Shown here: piece after piece, positions 44,238-51,771 of the stretch
Layout: the number at the start of each line of letters is the position of its first letter
Numbering within the stretch: position 1 is the first letter of the stretch
Assembly: GCA_947482115.1 (NCBI GenBank)
Contig: CANKII010000008.1
Location: 49,182 to 102,238 of the forward strand
DNA: 53,057 bases
Direction of reading: 5' to 3'
Origin: Fibrobacterota bacterium
GTDB lineage: Bacteria; Fibrobacterota; Fibrobacteria; UBA11236
Translations under genes and position numbers: made by a program
The notes under the pieces: generated by a model
Told to the model about the DNA's origin: nothing
What the model saw: only the letters and a program-made list of their open reading frames with translations
Databases searched by the model: none

Positions 44238-45749
44238 GTGAGTAATCGATACACCCATCAAGTCTTTGCGGCCATCTTTATGATGGCCGCAGCAGCATCC
44301 TCCGTTCACGCGGAGGATGCCGTGGAATACAAGCCCCTTTCCATAGGCGCCATGTCTGAATTCGGCGTCATTCAGGGAGGGCGTTTCGGCGAGAATTCCA
44401 AGCCGTTTTACGATGAATGGGTGGATCATTTCGGTGCCTCCCTCACCCAGAGCGTTTCTGTAAATGGAAAATGGTTTCTCAACGTGGGTATTGGTGGAAT
44501 TTTCGAATTCCAAAAACAGGAAAAGATTGGCGCGCTCTGGGGCGGAACACAATATCGAAGTTTCTTCATCGGTCCGACCACCGCGGATGTCGAGTACGAG
44601 GCATTCAACGACAACGCCAAAAGCTTGTACGTCGGGATGGGGATATTTCCGTATAAATACAACCCCGATGCCTCCAATCTGGGGGAATATCTTTTTCGCA
44701 CCGGCCCCTACCCCACCTACATCATGACGGGAGGGTATTCCTTCGTCAACAACTCCGGCGCGTCATTGCAAGGATTGAAATCGCGCTTCACCCTGGGGAA
44801 ATTTTCAGCAGACGTTTTCCTGACCACGGAAACCGTGATGCCGCCTCTGTATGACCTGTCGCTCGCGGGAGTGATTAAATACTCTCTGGCTGACGGCCTT
44901 CTGGATCTGGGCGCGGGTGTCAATCTCAAACGACTTGTGCCGCTCCGTCCTTCCAAAACCACAGTGGAAACACCCGACAACGCCTACTTCACGGGTCCGG
45001 ACGGCGGGACATACGCCGGAAACCAATCGTACTACCGGAATCAAAAGGAGTTCTACGGAAACAAGCTTTCAACGTCCGGCGCAACGGCGGGAGACACGGC
45101 GAAATACAATCAAGCCAAAGGCCTGCTTGACTCCGTGACAGCCTGGGTAAGTCCCGGTTCCACGTTCCATCCAGTCTACAACTATTACACACAGGCGGGC
45201 ATCGTGGTCGATGCTACAATATCTCTCGATCCCAAAAAATGGCTCCCGACCTCGGTGAAAGATCGGATGGGCTCAAATGATCTTCGGATTTACGCCGAGG
45301 CAGCCCTGCTCGGAGTGAAGAATTACCCGATTTTTTATGAGAAGCAGCAGGATCGCATGCCCATCATGGTCGGGATCAATCTTCCCGGTTTCAGATTTAT
45401 TGATCTGATCTCCGTGCAATTTGAATATTACAACTCGCCAAATGTGAACTCCTTCTTTGAAAGCGTGAGCACCAACGGTGCCACGCCCCAATTCGTGAAC
45501 GGTTCGCAGAACCTGCTCTCCAAAAACGAATACGGAGACCAGCTGTCCAAGGACAACTACAGCTGGTCCGTCCTGATAAAAAAAGAATTGACCCGGGGAC
45601 TGACCTTCAGTTTTCAGGCGGCAAGGGATCACGCCCGGCTGGTCAGTGACGCGACATGGGCGGGGCCGTTCCTCGATCCCAACGAGGTGTTTTACACCAC
45701 CAACCGCAACAACTGGTACTGGATGACCCAGTTCAGCTTCGGCATTTGA
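44238..45749 (+). CDS. porin-like outer-membrane protein, family member B
   Basis: Tandem copy one of three, 503 residues, start GTG 44238, 12 bases after the DUF1080 stop. Signal peptide about residues 1-25 (ending SSVHA). Family landmarks: RYEW-type YDEWVDHFGASL near residue 58, KYNPDASNLGEYLFRTGPYP near residue 135, FLTTETVMPPLYDLSLAG, VNLKRLVPLRPSKTTVETPD near residue 230, KNYPIFYEKQQDRMPIMVGI near residue 355, and terminal WYWMTQFSFGI. A variable, polar segment at about 245-315 resembles a long outer loop and differs between copies. Function inferred as uptake pore. Confidence 0.75.
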   Translation: MSNRYTHQVFAAIFMMAAAASSVHAEDAVEYKPLSIGAMSEFGVIQGGRFGENSKPFYDEWVDHFGASLTQSVSVNGKWFLNVGIGGIFEFQKQEKIGALWGGTQYRSFFIGPTTADVEYEAFNDNAKSLYVGMGIFPYKYNPDASNLGEYLFRTGPYPTYIMTGGYSFVNNSGASLQGLKSRFTLGKFSADVFLTTETVMPPLYDLSLAGVIKYSLADGLLDLGAGVNLKRLVPLRPSKTTVETPDNAYFTGPDGGTYAGNQSYYRNQKEFYGNKLSTSGATAGDTAKYNQAKGLLDSVTAWVSPGSTFHPVYNYYTQAGIVVDATISLDPKKWLPTSVKDRMGSNDLRIYAEAALLGVKNYPIFYEKQQDRMPIMVGINLPGFRFIDLISVQFEYYNSPNVNSFFESVSTNGATPQFVNGSQNLLSKNEYGDQLSKDNYSWSVLIKKELTRGLTFSFQAARDHARLVSDATWAGPFLDPNEVFYTTNRNNWYWMTQFSFGI

Positions 45750-45756
45750 GGATGCG

Positions 45757-47271
45757 ATGAGGAATCTGAATTCCGGAAACTTTTGGAAAGCCGCAGTCCT
45801 CGCTTCGGTCTTTTTGACCGCGTCCGCTTTTGCAGCTGCCGCGAAAGAAGACCGCGATGTCGTCTACAAGCCCCTCAAATTCGGCGGGGTTCAGGAATTC
45901 GGTTCCATCGTCGAAGGGGTGGTTGCGAATGACGCGGGAATCGTGTCCAGCGCCAATCCAAGACTCCGCTACGAATGGGTGGATCACTTCGGAACATTTC
46001 TGAGCGAGGAAGTGATTGTCGATAAACGTTTAAATCTGCAGGTGGGCCTGGGAGGAGTCTTCGAGTTTCCGAAGCCGGAGCATGTGATTCCCAAATATGG
46101 CAGCAGCATGTACAAGATGTTCTTTGTCGGTCCTTCGGTGGCCAAAGCCGTATACACCTTTGGAAATCTCGAAAAGCCGGTATTCACCCTGGGTGGAGGA
46201 CTTTTCCCGTACAAATACAACACGGACGCGGTCGACCTTGGTGAATACCTGTTCCGTACCACGCCTTACCCCGCAACGATTTTCACAGGCGGTCTTCTTT
46301 TTGTGAATGACAATGCGGCTTATCTGCAGGGACTGCATGCCCGGCTTCAACTTGGCGATTTGACTGTGGACGGACTACTCGCAACAGAAACATCACTCCC
46401 ACCGCTTTACGACTGGTCCCTCGGCATAGTGGCCGACTATCAAATTGCAAATGGGCTGATGGATGTAGGTGCGGGTGTCAATTTCAAAAGGTTGATTCAA
46501 GTCAAACCCAGCAAGACCCAGCGTGAAATCCAGCAAAACGCCTATTTCATCCGCAATGGAAAAAACTATTACGGGGATGTCGGTTACTACAAGGCGCAAA
46601 AAGACTTCTATGCCGCAACCGGGGACTCTGTCCGGGCTGCGTCTTACCAATCCATCGTGGACTCCGTGAATTTCTGGATGAGCTCTTCAAATCCCACACA
46701 CATCCAGCAATCGGAATTGAACTATTATACTCCGGCCGGAGTCATTCTCATGGCTCGGGCCTCTTTGGATCTCAAGAAAATTATCAGCATTAACTTGGGT
46801 GATGCACCTTTCAAGATCTTCACCGAGGCTGCGATTCTGGGCTGGAAAGATTACCCCATTTTCTATGAGGACAAATGGAAACGAGCTCCTGTCATGATGG
46901 GAATTCATCTGCCCACGTTTGGCCTGCTGGACCAACTCACCCTGCAATTTGAATACTTCAACTCTCCATGGTCCAACAACACCTACAACCTTGGGGCTCA
47001 AAACGTTGCCGTTCCCTATCTCCCGGCCGGGGCGGAGCCCTTGTTTTCCAAAAACACCTATAATGATGTCACCCAACATGACAATAACGCATGGGTGGTG
47101 CTGCTCCGACGCCAACTTTATCCCCACCTGAACCTTAGCGCCCAATTCGCCCGCGATCACATGCGAACAGTCGGGACAAACTGGTTTTATGGCGGCCGTC
47201 TTGAACCCAGTGAAGTGCTTTACCGCAACTCCAACTGGTACTGGATGGCGCAGTTGGGATGGTCGCTATGA
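45757..47271 (+). CDS. porin-like outer-membrane protein, family member C
   Basis: Tandem copy two, 504 residues, ATG 45757 seven bases after the preceding stop. Signal peptide to about residue 28 (SAFAAAA). It shares EWVDHFGTFLSEEV, LGGGLFPYKYNTDAVDLGEY near residue 140, VNFKRLIQVKPSKTQREIQ near residue 240, KDYPIFYEDKWKRAPVMMGI near residue 365 and terminal WYWMAQLGWSL with its neighbours. The mid-protein loop (NAYFIRNGKNYYGDVGYYKA) is the same region that varies in the other copies. The stop TGA is shared as ATGA with copy D, so the two are coupled. Confidence 0.75.
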   Translation: MRNLNSGNFWKAAVLASVFLTASAFAAAAKEDRDVVYKPLKFGGVQEFGSIVEGVVANDAGIVSSANPRLRYEWVDHFGTFLSEEVIVDKRLNLQVGLGGVFEFPKPEHVIPKYGSSMYKMFFVGPSVAKAVYTFGNLEKPVFTLGGGLFPYKYNTDAVDLGEYLFRTTPYPATIFTGGLLFVNDNAAYLQGLHARLQLGDLTVDGLLATETSLPPLYDWSLGIVADYQIANGLMDVGAGVNFKRLIQVKPSKTQREIQQNAYFIRNGKNYYGDVGYYKAQKDFYAATGDSVRAASYQSIVDSVNFWMSSSNPTHIQQSELNYYTPAGVILMARASLDLKKIISINLGDAPFKIFTEAAILGWKDYPIFYEDKWKRAPVMMGIHLPTFGLLDQLTLQFEYFNSPWSNNTYNLGAQNVAVPYLPAGAEPLFSKNTYNDVTQHDNNAWVVLLRRQLYPHLNLSAQFARDHMRTVGTNWFYGGRLEPSEVLYRNSNWYWMAQLGWSL

Positions 47272-48767
47272 GATTTTTCATGAAGCAAGGGCTGCTTTTC
47301 CTGCTGGGAATAACAACGGCTGGCCTGCATGCGGAAGACACAAAAGTGACTGAGAAGCCTCTGAATGTCGGAGCTTTTCAGGAATTTGGTGCCGTATACG
47401 ATGGTCTTTATTCGGCGGGAGACGTTCCAGGTGTCATTATCGGGACGGAATGGGTGGATCATTTTGGTGCCTTTATCAGCAAGGAAGCTGTGATTAATGA
47501 CCGGCTTCACTTGAGCGGAGGCATTGGCGGGGTCTTTCAATTTCGCAAGCCGGAAACCGTGGGTGCGGGATTTGATTTCCACCAACGCAAGGCTTTTTTC
47601 ATCGGACCCACGCGGACCGAGGCTGTCTACTATTTCGGAGATCCGCAAAAACCGTGGCTGAAACTGGGTGCCGGCATGTTTCCCTACAAATACAACCCGG
47701 AGGCATCGAACCTCGGTGAATATCTGTTCCGTGCGCGGGCCTACCCCACCACCACCACCACGGGCGGCTATGTGCTGGCAAACAGTTCCGGAGCGACGCT
47801 ACAGGGAATCAAAGCCAATTTTCAAAACGGCCCCATGAAATTGGATGTGTTGTTTACCACTGAAACGGAACAGGCTCCGTTCTACGATTTTTCGCTGGCT
47901 CTCGTCGGATCTTATTCTGTTGCCAATGGCCTTCTGGATCTGGGAGCAGGTGTTAATTTCAGCCATCTCGTACCGGTAAAGCCCTCTCGTACCACCAACC
48001 CCGTTCGAGAAAACAGCTATATCACCGATCCGGCCACGGGCAAGAAATACGTCGGCAATTCCACTTATTATACCAATGCAGCAGAGTACTACGATGCCAA
48101 GGGTACGGCCCAAGACAGCGCAAAAGCGGCTCAATATAACCTTGAAGCAGCCACCGCTGATGGGCTTTATAATCTTCCAGACAGTCTTCGCCCAGCCGTT
48201 CACTACTTTACCACATCGGCAGCCCTACTTATGGCACGAGCCACTTTGGATCCAAAAAAGCTTCTTGCTTTCCCAGCTTTGGGTGCCGAGGATCTCAAGG
48301 TTTATTTCGAGGTGAACGTACTTGGTCTCAAAAATTATCCTGTGTATTACGAGAAAATCATGGAAAGAATGCCTTTTATGATGGGCGTCAATATCCCCTG
48401 TTTTCATGTGTTGGATCTTCTTGCTGTACAAGCCGAGTACTTCAATTCGCCCTGGCTCAACAACACTTTTTCCATCGCATCGGGGAACAATGAACGGGTA
48501 AATAATACCCCCTACTTCCCCATTGGCAACGACAACGTGCTCTCGCAGAAATCCTATAACGATCAAGCGGGAAAAGACAATTGGAAATGGTCGGTGTTGG
48601 CTAAGAAGACGCTTCAGAAACGCCTTACAATATCCGCACAGGTCGCCCGGGATCATCTCCGTCTGCCGAGTTCGAAATACTACTACGGCCCCCAGTTTGA
48701 ACCCAATGAAGTTACTGCTTTCAAGGATTCCTGGTACTGGGTCACCCAAATTTCCTGGGGTATCTAA
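47268..48767 (+). CDS. porin-like outer-membrane protein, family member D
   Basis: Tandem copy three, 499 residues. The ATG at 47268 overlaps the TGA of copy C (ATGA), so it is the coupled start; an upstream GTG frame is possible. Signal peptide starts MRFFMKQGLLFLLGI. Shared landmarks include EWVDHFGAFISKEAV, FPYKYNPEASNLGEYLFRAR, FTTETEQAPFYDFSLALVG, VNFSHLVPVKPSRTTNPVRE, KNYPVYYEKIMERMPFMMGV and terminal WYWVTQISWGI. The loop after residue 245 is again variable (YITDPATGKKYVGNSTYYTN). The gene is last in the rightward operon and is followed by a strong terminator. Confidence 0.75.
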   Translation: MRFFMKQGLLFLLGITTAGLHAEDTKVTEKPLNVGAFQEFGAVYDGLYSAGDVPGVIIGTEWVDHFGAFISKEAVINDRLHLSGGIGGVFQFRKPETVGAGFDFHQRKAFFIGPTRTEAVYYFGDPQKPWLKLGAGMFPYKYNPEASNLGEYLFRARAYPTTTTTGGYVLANSSGATLQGIKANFQNGPMKLDVLFTTETEQAPFYDFSLALVGSYSVANGLLDLGAGVNFSHLVPVKPSRTTNPVRENSYITDPATGKKYVGNSTYYTNAAEYYDAKGTAQDSAKAAQYNLEAATADGLYNLPDSLRPAVHYFTTSAALLMARATLDPKKLLAFPALGAEDLKVYFEVNVLGLKNYPVYYEKIMERMPFMMGVNIPCFHVLDLLAVQAEYFNSPWLNNTFSIASGNNERVNNTPYFPIGNDNVLSQKSYNDQAGKDNWKWSVLAKKTLQKRLTISAQVARDHLRLPSSKYYYGPQFEPNEVTAFKDSWYWVTQISWGI

Positions 48768-48782
48768 GTTCTAAACCAAAAA

Positions 48783-48832
48783 GATGACAACAAAAAAGGC
48801 CCCCGTTTCCGGAGGCCTTTTTTGTTGTCATC
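48783..48832. terminator. bidirectional intrinsic terminator
   Basis: Arms of 19 bases each, GATGACAACAAAAAAGGCC (48783-48801) and GGCCTTTTTTGTTGTCATC (48814-48832), are perfect reverse complements with an internal CCG-TTT-CGG. G/C core followed by T6 on both strands fits a two-way terminator for the convergent porin operon and DUF2341 gene. Confidence 0.85.
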
Positions 48833-48844
48833 CATCCAGGTTTA

Positions 48845-51373
48845 CTACTCAAGTGGTGCTAGTGTCCGGCTTTCCGTAACGGTTTTTCCATCCCGGCCCA
48901 GCATCCGCAATTGCACCATGTACACACCCGAAGTCGTTTGAGCGCCGGACTTCACATCCCAGAATAATTCCCGTTGACCGGACGAAACCTGCCGGCTCCA
49001 CAGGATGCGACCGGAAATATCCATGACAGACACTTTCGCACCATTTCCTTCCGGAAGACGGAACACATACCCGCTGCCGGAACGCAGTATCGACAATCCT
49101 GAGTTATGTGAATAAGCTGAAGCAGAATGAATCCCAACAATGACACCGTCAGTCGGCCCGAGCAATACCGCTGTGGATCCGGATTTTTGGGTTTCGTAGC
49201 TCAATTTGATCCAGTCCCCAGTTCGAGTCACGTTCGAAATCTCAACTTCGTCGAGCGCCGCCAGAATAGGGGGATTGCCATCACCAGGACTTCCCATCCC
49301 AAGCCGACCCACGACGCGGGGAGCCGCTATGAGGGATAGTCCAAGGGTTCCACTGATCGGCACACCGTCCATATAAATGTTCACACCCGTGGTACCATTA
49401 AAGGCCATGGCAAAATGATGATAAGCTCCCGTTGCCCAATAATTTGGGGCTAGTGGCGTGTTACCGGTATAGGTGCCTGCATTGCGCAGCTCGGCACCCA
49501 TATTAGCGGTTTGATTTTCCCGACGCAGACAGAGTTCATTTGCTTGACCGGAGATTGGGCCAATATCCACAAGGCGGGAATATGCAAGGTTGCCAGCCGC
49601 AATGTTGGCCCACAACGAATAAGTCAATCCGCCTGTGAAGGCGGTTTGATAGCCTGCCGGAAGAACGCCCAAATCGAGAAAGGTTCCGTTGGTGGTACCG
49701 CTAGGAAGGGAATCGGCCATGCCGATGATGCCTTTTACAGGAGCCAAGGATACGGCAGGAGGCACAGCAAGTACGCCATTGGACGGAGTGGCGGAATTAG
49801 CCCCCGGGGTCACGGAGTTTGGCCGTCCGGCAGTTCCCGTAGCATCTCCCAAATGCCAAACACCCAAGTATCCATTTGAGGGAATGAATACGGCAGGACC
49901 GTTGGAACTGTCATTCGCCCCGTTCTTGCCCCAGTACATGCGCAACCGGTTGTCCGCATTCCCTGCCACGGAATCCATCAACACCCAGAACTCCGCCACC
50001 TTGTTGGCCGTGTCAAAACGCTCCCGTTGATGAGGAAGACGCGTGATTCCATTGCTCTTGGTAAACCGGATGTCATATCCATTTCCCCCACTCTGTGTAA
50101 AGACATCAGACTGGGCTGAAGTCAGACGGACCAAAAGCGGAAAGCGGCCCACGCCACCGGTCACATTGGCGACAGAGGGTGTCGTGTTGACGCTGATGTC
50201 CCGATGATGCGCCCATGTGGAGTAATCCTCTTGTCCTGGAACCAGAGTTATTCCTTTGACCACGCTGGTGGCACCCGGCTTCTGGGTTTCAAAACTCAAC
50301 TTGATCCAGTCCGCAGAGCGGGCAACGTTTGAAATCGTCACTTCATCGATGCCGCCCGTGAAATAATACGATGCAGCGCCTCCGGCCTGGCTTGGATCCC
50401 GTCCTATGTTCACATCAAAGGTGCTGTTGGTCGCCTGATTATTGCTCACGCCTGAAGTGGTGGCCACCACGGCATCCACATATTCCTTGCCACCAGCAAC
50501 GCCTGCACCGCCCGTACGGACACCTACGATGTATTTCCACGTATTGGCCACGGAATTCACACGCCACCAGTTCTGCCCCGTACCCGTCTGGTTCTCGGCA
50601 AACTCAAAGCTCTGTCCACTATTGCGCTTGGCCAGATAATATTTCCGATCACCTTTGGATACGATTTTCCCCGAATTGACGATGTCATAAGGCCGGACCC
50701 ATGCAGAGATGGTGTATACCGCCTGTTCGGCAAAATTCAATTTGCTGCTGGCAGTTCCCGTCATCGCGTAGTAAGCACCCGCCGTTCCCGCAGCGCTGGT
50801 GATGGTGGTGACCCGGAAACTTTTGGCTTTGCCGATGACACCTGCGGTATCGAAAGGATTACCCGCCGTGCCTGTGGTTGCGGCTGTTCCTGAAAACTTG
50901 TTGACCGTGGCATCCCGCGCAGTATCATTGGTGGCCTCACCCAGATGCCATACCGCTTGAAATCCGTTCGCGGTATCAAACACCGCCGAAGCATTGGAGC
51001 TGTCGGCAACGCCAGACTTGCCCCAGTACATGCGAATGGATTGGGTGCTGTTGTTTCCATAAACCGTATCCACAAGGACCCAGGCTTCAGCGACCTGAAG
51101 TGCCGTATCAAAACGTTCGAGCTGGTGTTTGAGACGTGTGACGCCATCCGCCTTGGTAAAACGGATGTTCGCTGCATTAATCCCATTCAGGCTGTCGGCA
51201 ACGCCCAGTCGCACCAACACCGGAAATTTCGTGACGTTCCCCGTGACATTGGAACCCGAACTGGAGGTATTCAAGGTGATGTTCTTGTAGTACGGCCATG
51301 TTCCGTAGTTCTCCTGCGAAAACGCCGTCAACATCCCCATTAAAATCCCAAAAAGCATTGTTTGAATCTTCAT
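48845..51373 (-). CDS. secreted double DUF2341-LamG protein with sorting tail
   Basis: Secreted protein of 842 residues. ATG 51373 has AGGAG before it. A signal peptide (MKIQTMLFGILMGMLTAFSQ) is followed by a first DUF2341 domain (FPVLVRLGVADSLNGIN, about residues 50-130), a first LamG-like domain (about 150-370), a second DUF2341 domain (FPLLVRLTSAQSDVFTQ, about 415-500), a second LamG-like domain (about 520-730) and a T9SS type A-like tail (VSVMDISGRILWSRQVSSG to TVTESRTLAPLE). The tail and second DUF2341 module are nearly identical in DNA to those of the neighbour at 51772. Probably a surface adhesin or polysaccharide binder. Confidence 0.82.
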   Translation of the reverse strand: MKIQTMLFGILMGMLTAFSQENYGTWPYYKNITLNTSSSGSNVTGNVTKFPVLVRLGVADSLNGINAANIRFTKADGVTRLKHQLERFDTALQVAEAWVLVDTVYGNNSTQSIRMYWGKSGVADSSNASAVFDTANGFQAVWHLGEATNDTARDATVNKFSGTAATTGTAGNPFDTAGVIGKAKSFRVTTITSAAGTAGAYYAMTGTASSKLNFAEQAVYTISAWVRPYDIVNSGKIVSKGDRKYYLAKRNSGQSFEFAENQTGTGQNWWRVNSVANTWKYIVGVRTGGAGVAGGKEYVDAVVATTSGVSNNQATNSTFDVNIGRDPSQAGGAASYYFTGGIDEVTISNVARSADWIKLSFETQKPGATSVVKGITLVPGQEDYSTWAHHRDISVNTTPSVANVTGGVGRFPLLVRLTSAQSDVFTQSGGNGYDIRFTKSNGITRLPHQRERFDTANKVAEFWVLMDSVAGNADNRLRMYWGKNGANDSSNGPAVFIPSNGYLGVWHLGDATGTAGRPNSVTPGANSATPSNGVLAVPPAVSLAPVKGIIGMADSLPSGTTNGTFLDLGVLPAGYQTAFTGGLTYSLWANIAAGNLAYSRLVDIGPISGQANELCLRRENQTANMGAELRNAGTYTGNTPLAPNYWATGAYHHFAMAFNGTTGVNIYMDGVPISGTLGLSLIAAPRVVGRLGMGSPGDGNPPILAALDEVEISNVTRTGDWIKLSYETQKSGSTAVLLGPTDGVIVGIHSASAYSHNSGLSILRSGSGYVFRLPEGNGAKVSVMDISGRILWSRQVSSGQRELFWDVKSGAQTTSGVYMVQLRMLGRDGKTVTESRTLAPLE

Positions 51374-51516
51374 TACTCGCTCCTGTTAAAAAAGATTTGC
51401 AGCCAGAAGATGGCCCGGAATTTCCCTTTGAAATATATCGATCTCTTTATCCTCCTGACGAGGAAAAATGGACTATTGATGTATCCGTTTTGGTTCAGAA
51501 ATGTTACAAATGTAAA

Positions 51517-51529
51517 GTGGTAGTACCAC
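51517..51529. promoter_or_regulatory. palindrome GTGGTAGTACCAC, possible operator
   Basis: Six-base arms around a single central base, located about 145 bases upstream of the DUF2341 gene start. No copy was noticed elsewhere. The evidence is symmetry alone. Confidence 0.25.
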
Positions 51530-51718
51530 CGCAATAAGATTCGTTCCAAAACAAAGGCCGCCCGGTAGGGGCGCATCCTCTTTTGGCAATACCATCAAAT
51601 ATTATCGCATGGCTGCGAAGGAAGCGCCCGGAACACAACTGGCGGATTTCGCATTAAGCCGTGCTGAGGAGTTTTCCTCATGGATGGATGCTTCAAATGA
51701 AAAACGTCCCTGATTAGC

Positions 51719-51756
51719 CAATAAAAAAGCCCCCGTTTCCAGGGGCCTTTTTATTG
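51719..51756 (-). terminator. intrinsic terminator after second DUF2341 gene
   Basis: CAAT-A6-GCCCC (51719-51733) pairs with GGGG-CC-TTTTT-ATTG (51742-51756) around a CGTTTCCA loop with one mismatch. On the minus strand the A-run reads as a U-run, ending the gene that stops at 51772. Its core (CCCCCGTTTCC, then GGGGCC plus T-run) closely resembles that of the terminator at 48783. Confidence 0.75.
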
Positions 51757-51771
51757 TATCAATTTTCCAGA

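Larger units (their letters stand above)
51374..51771. other. intergenic gap of 398 bases without a supported gene
   Basis: Nearest to the downstream gene it holds the ribosome site and probable leader of the DUF2341 gene. At 51517-51529 the palindrome GTGGTA-G-TACCAC may be a regulator site. At 51719-51756 lies a terminator. Short frames here (for example 51298-51537 and 51373-51576) have no signal peptide, domain or ribosome site and look like chance. Confidence 0.6.
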
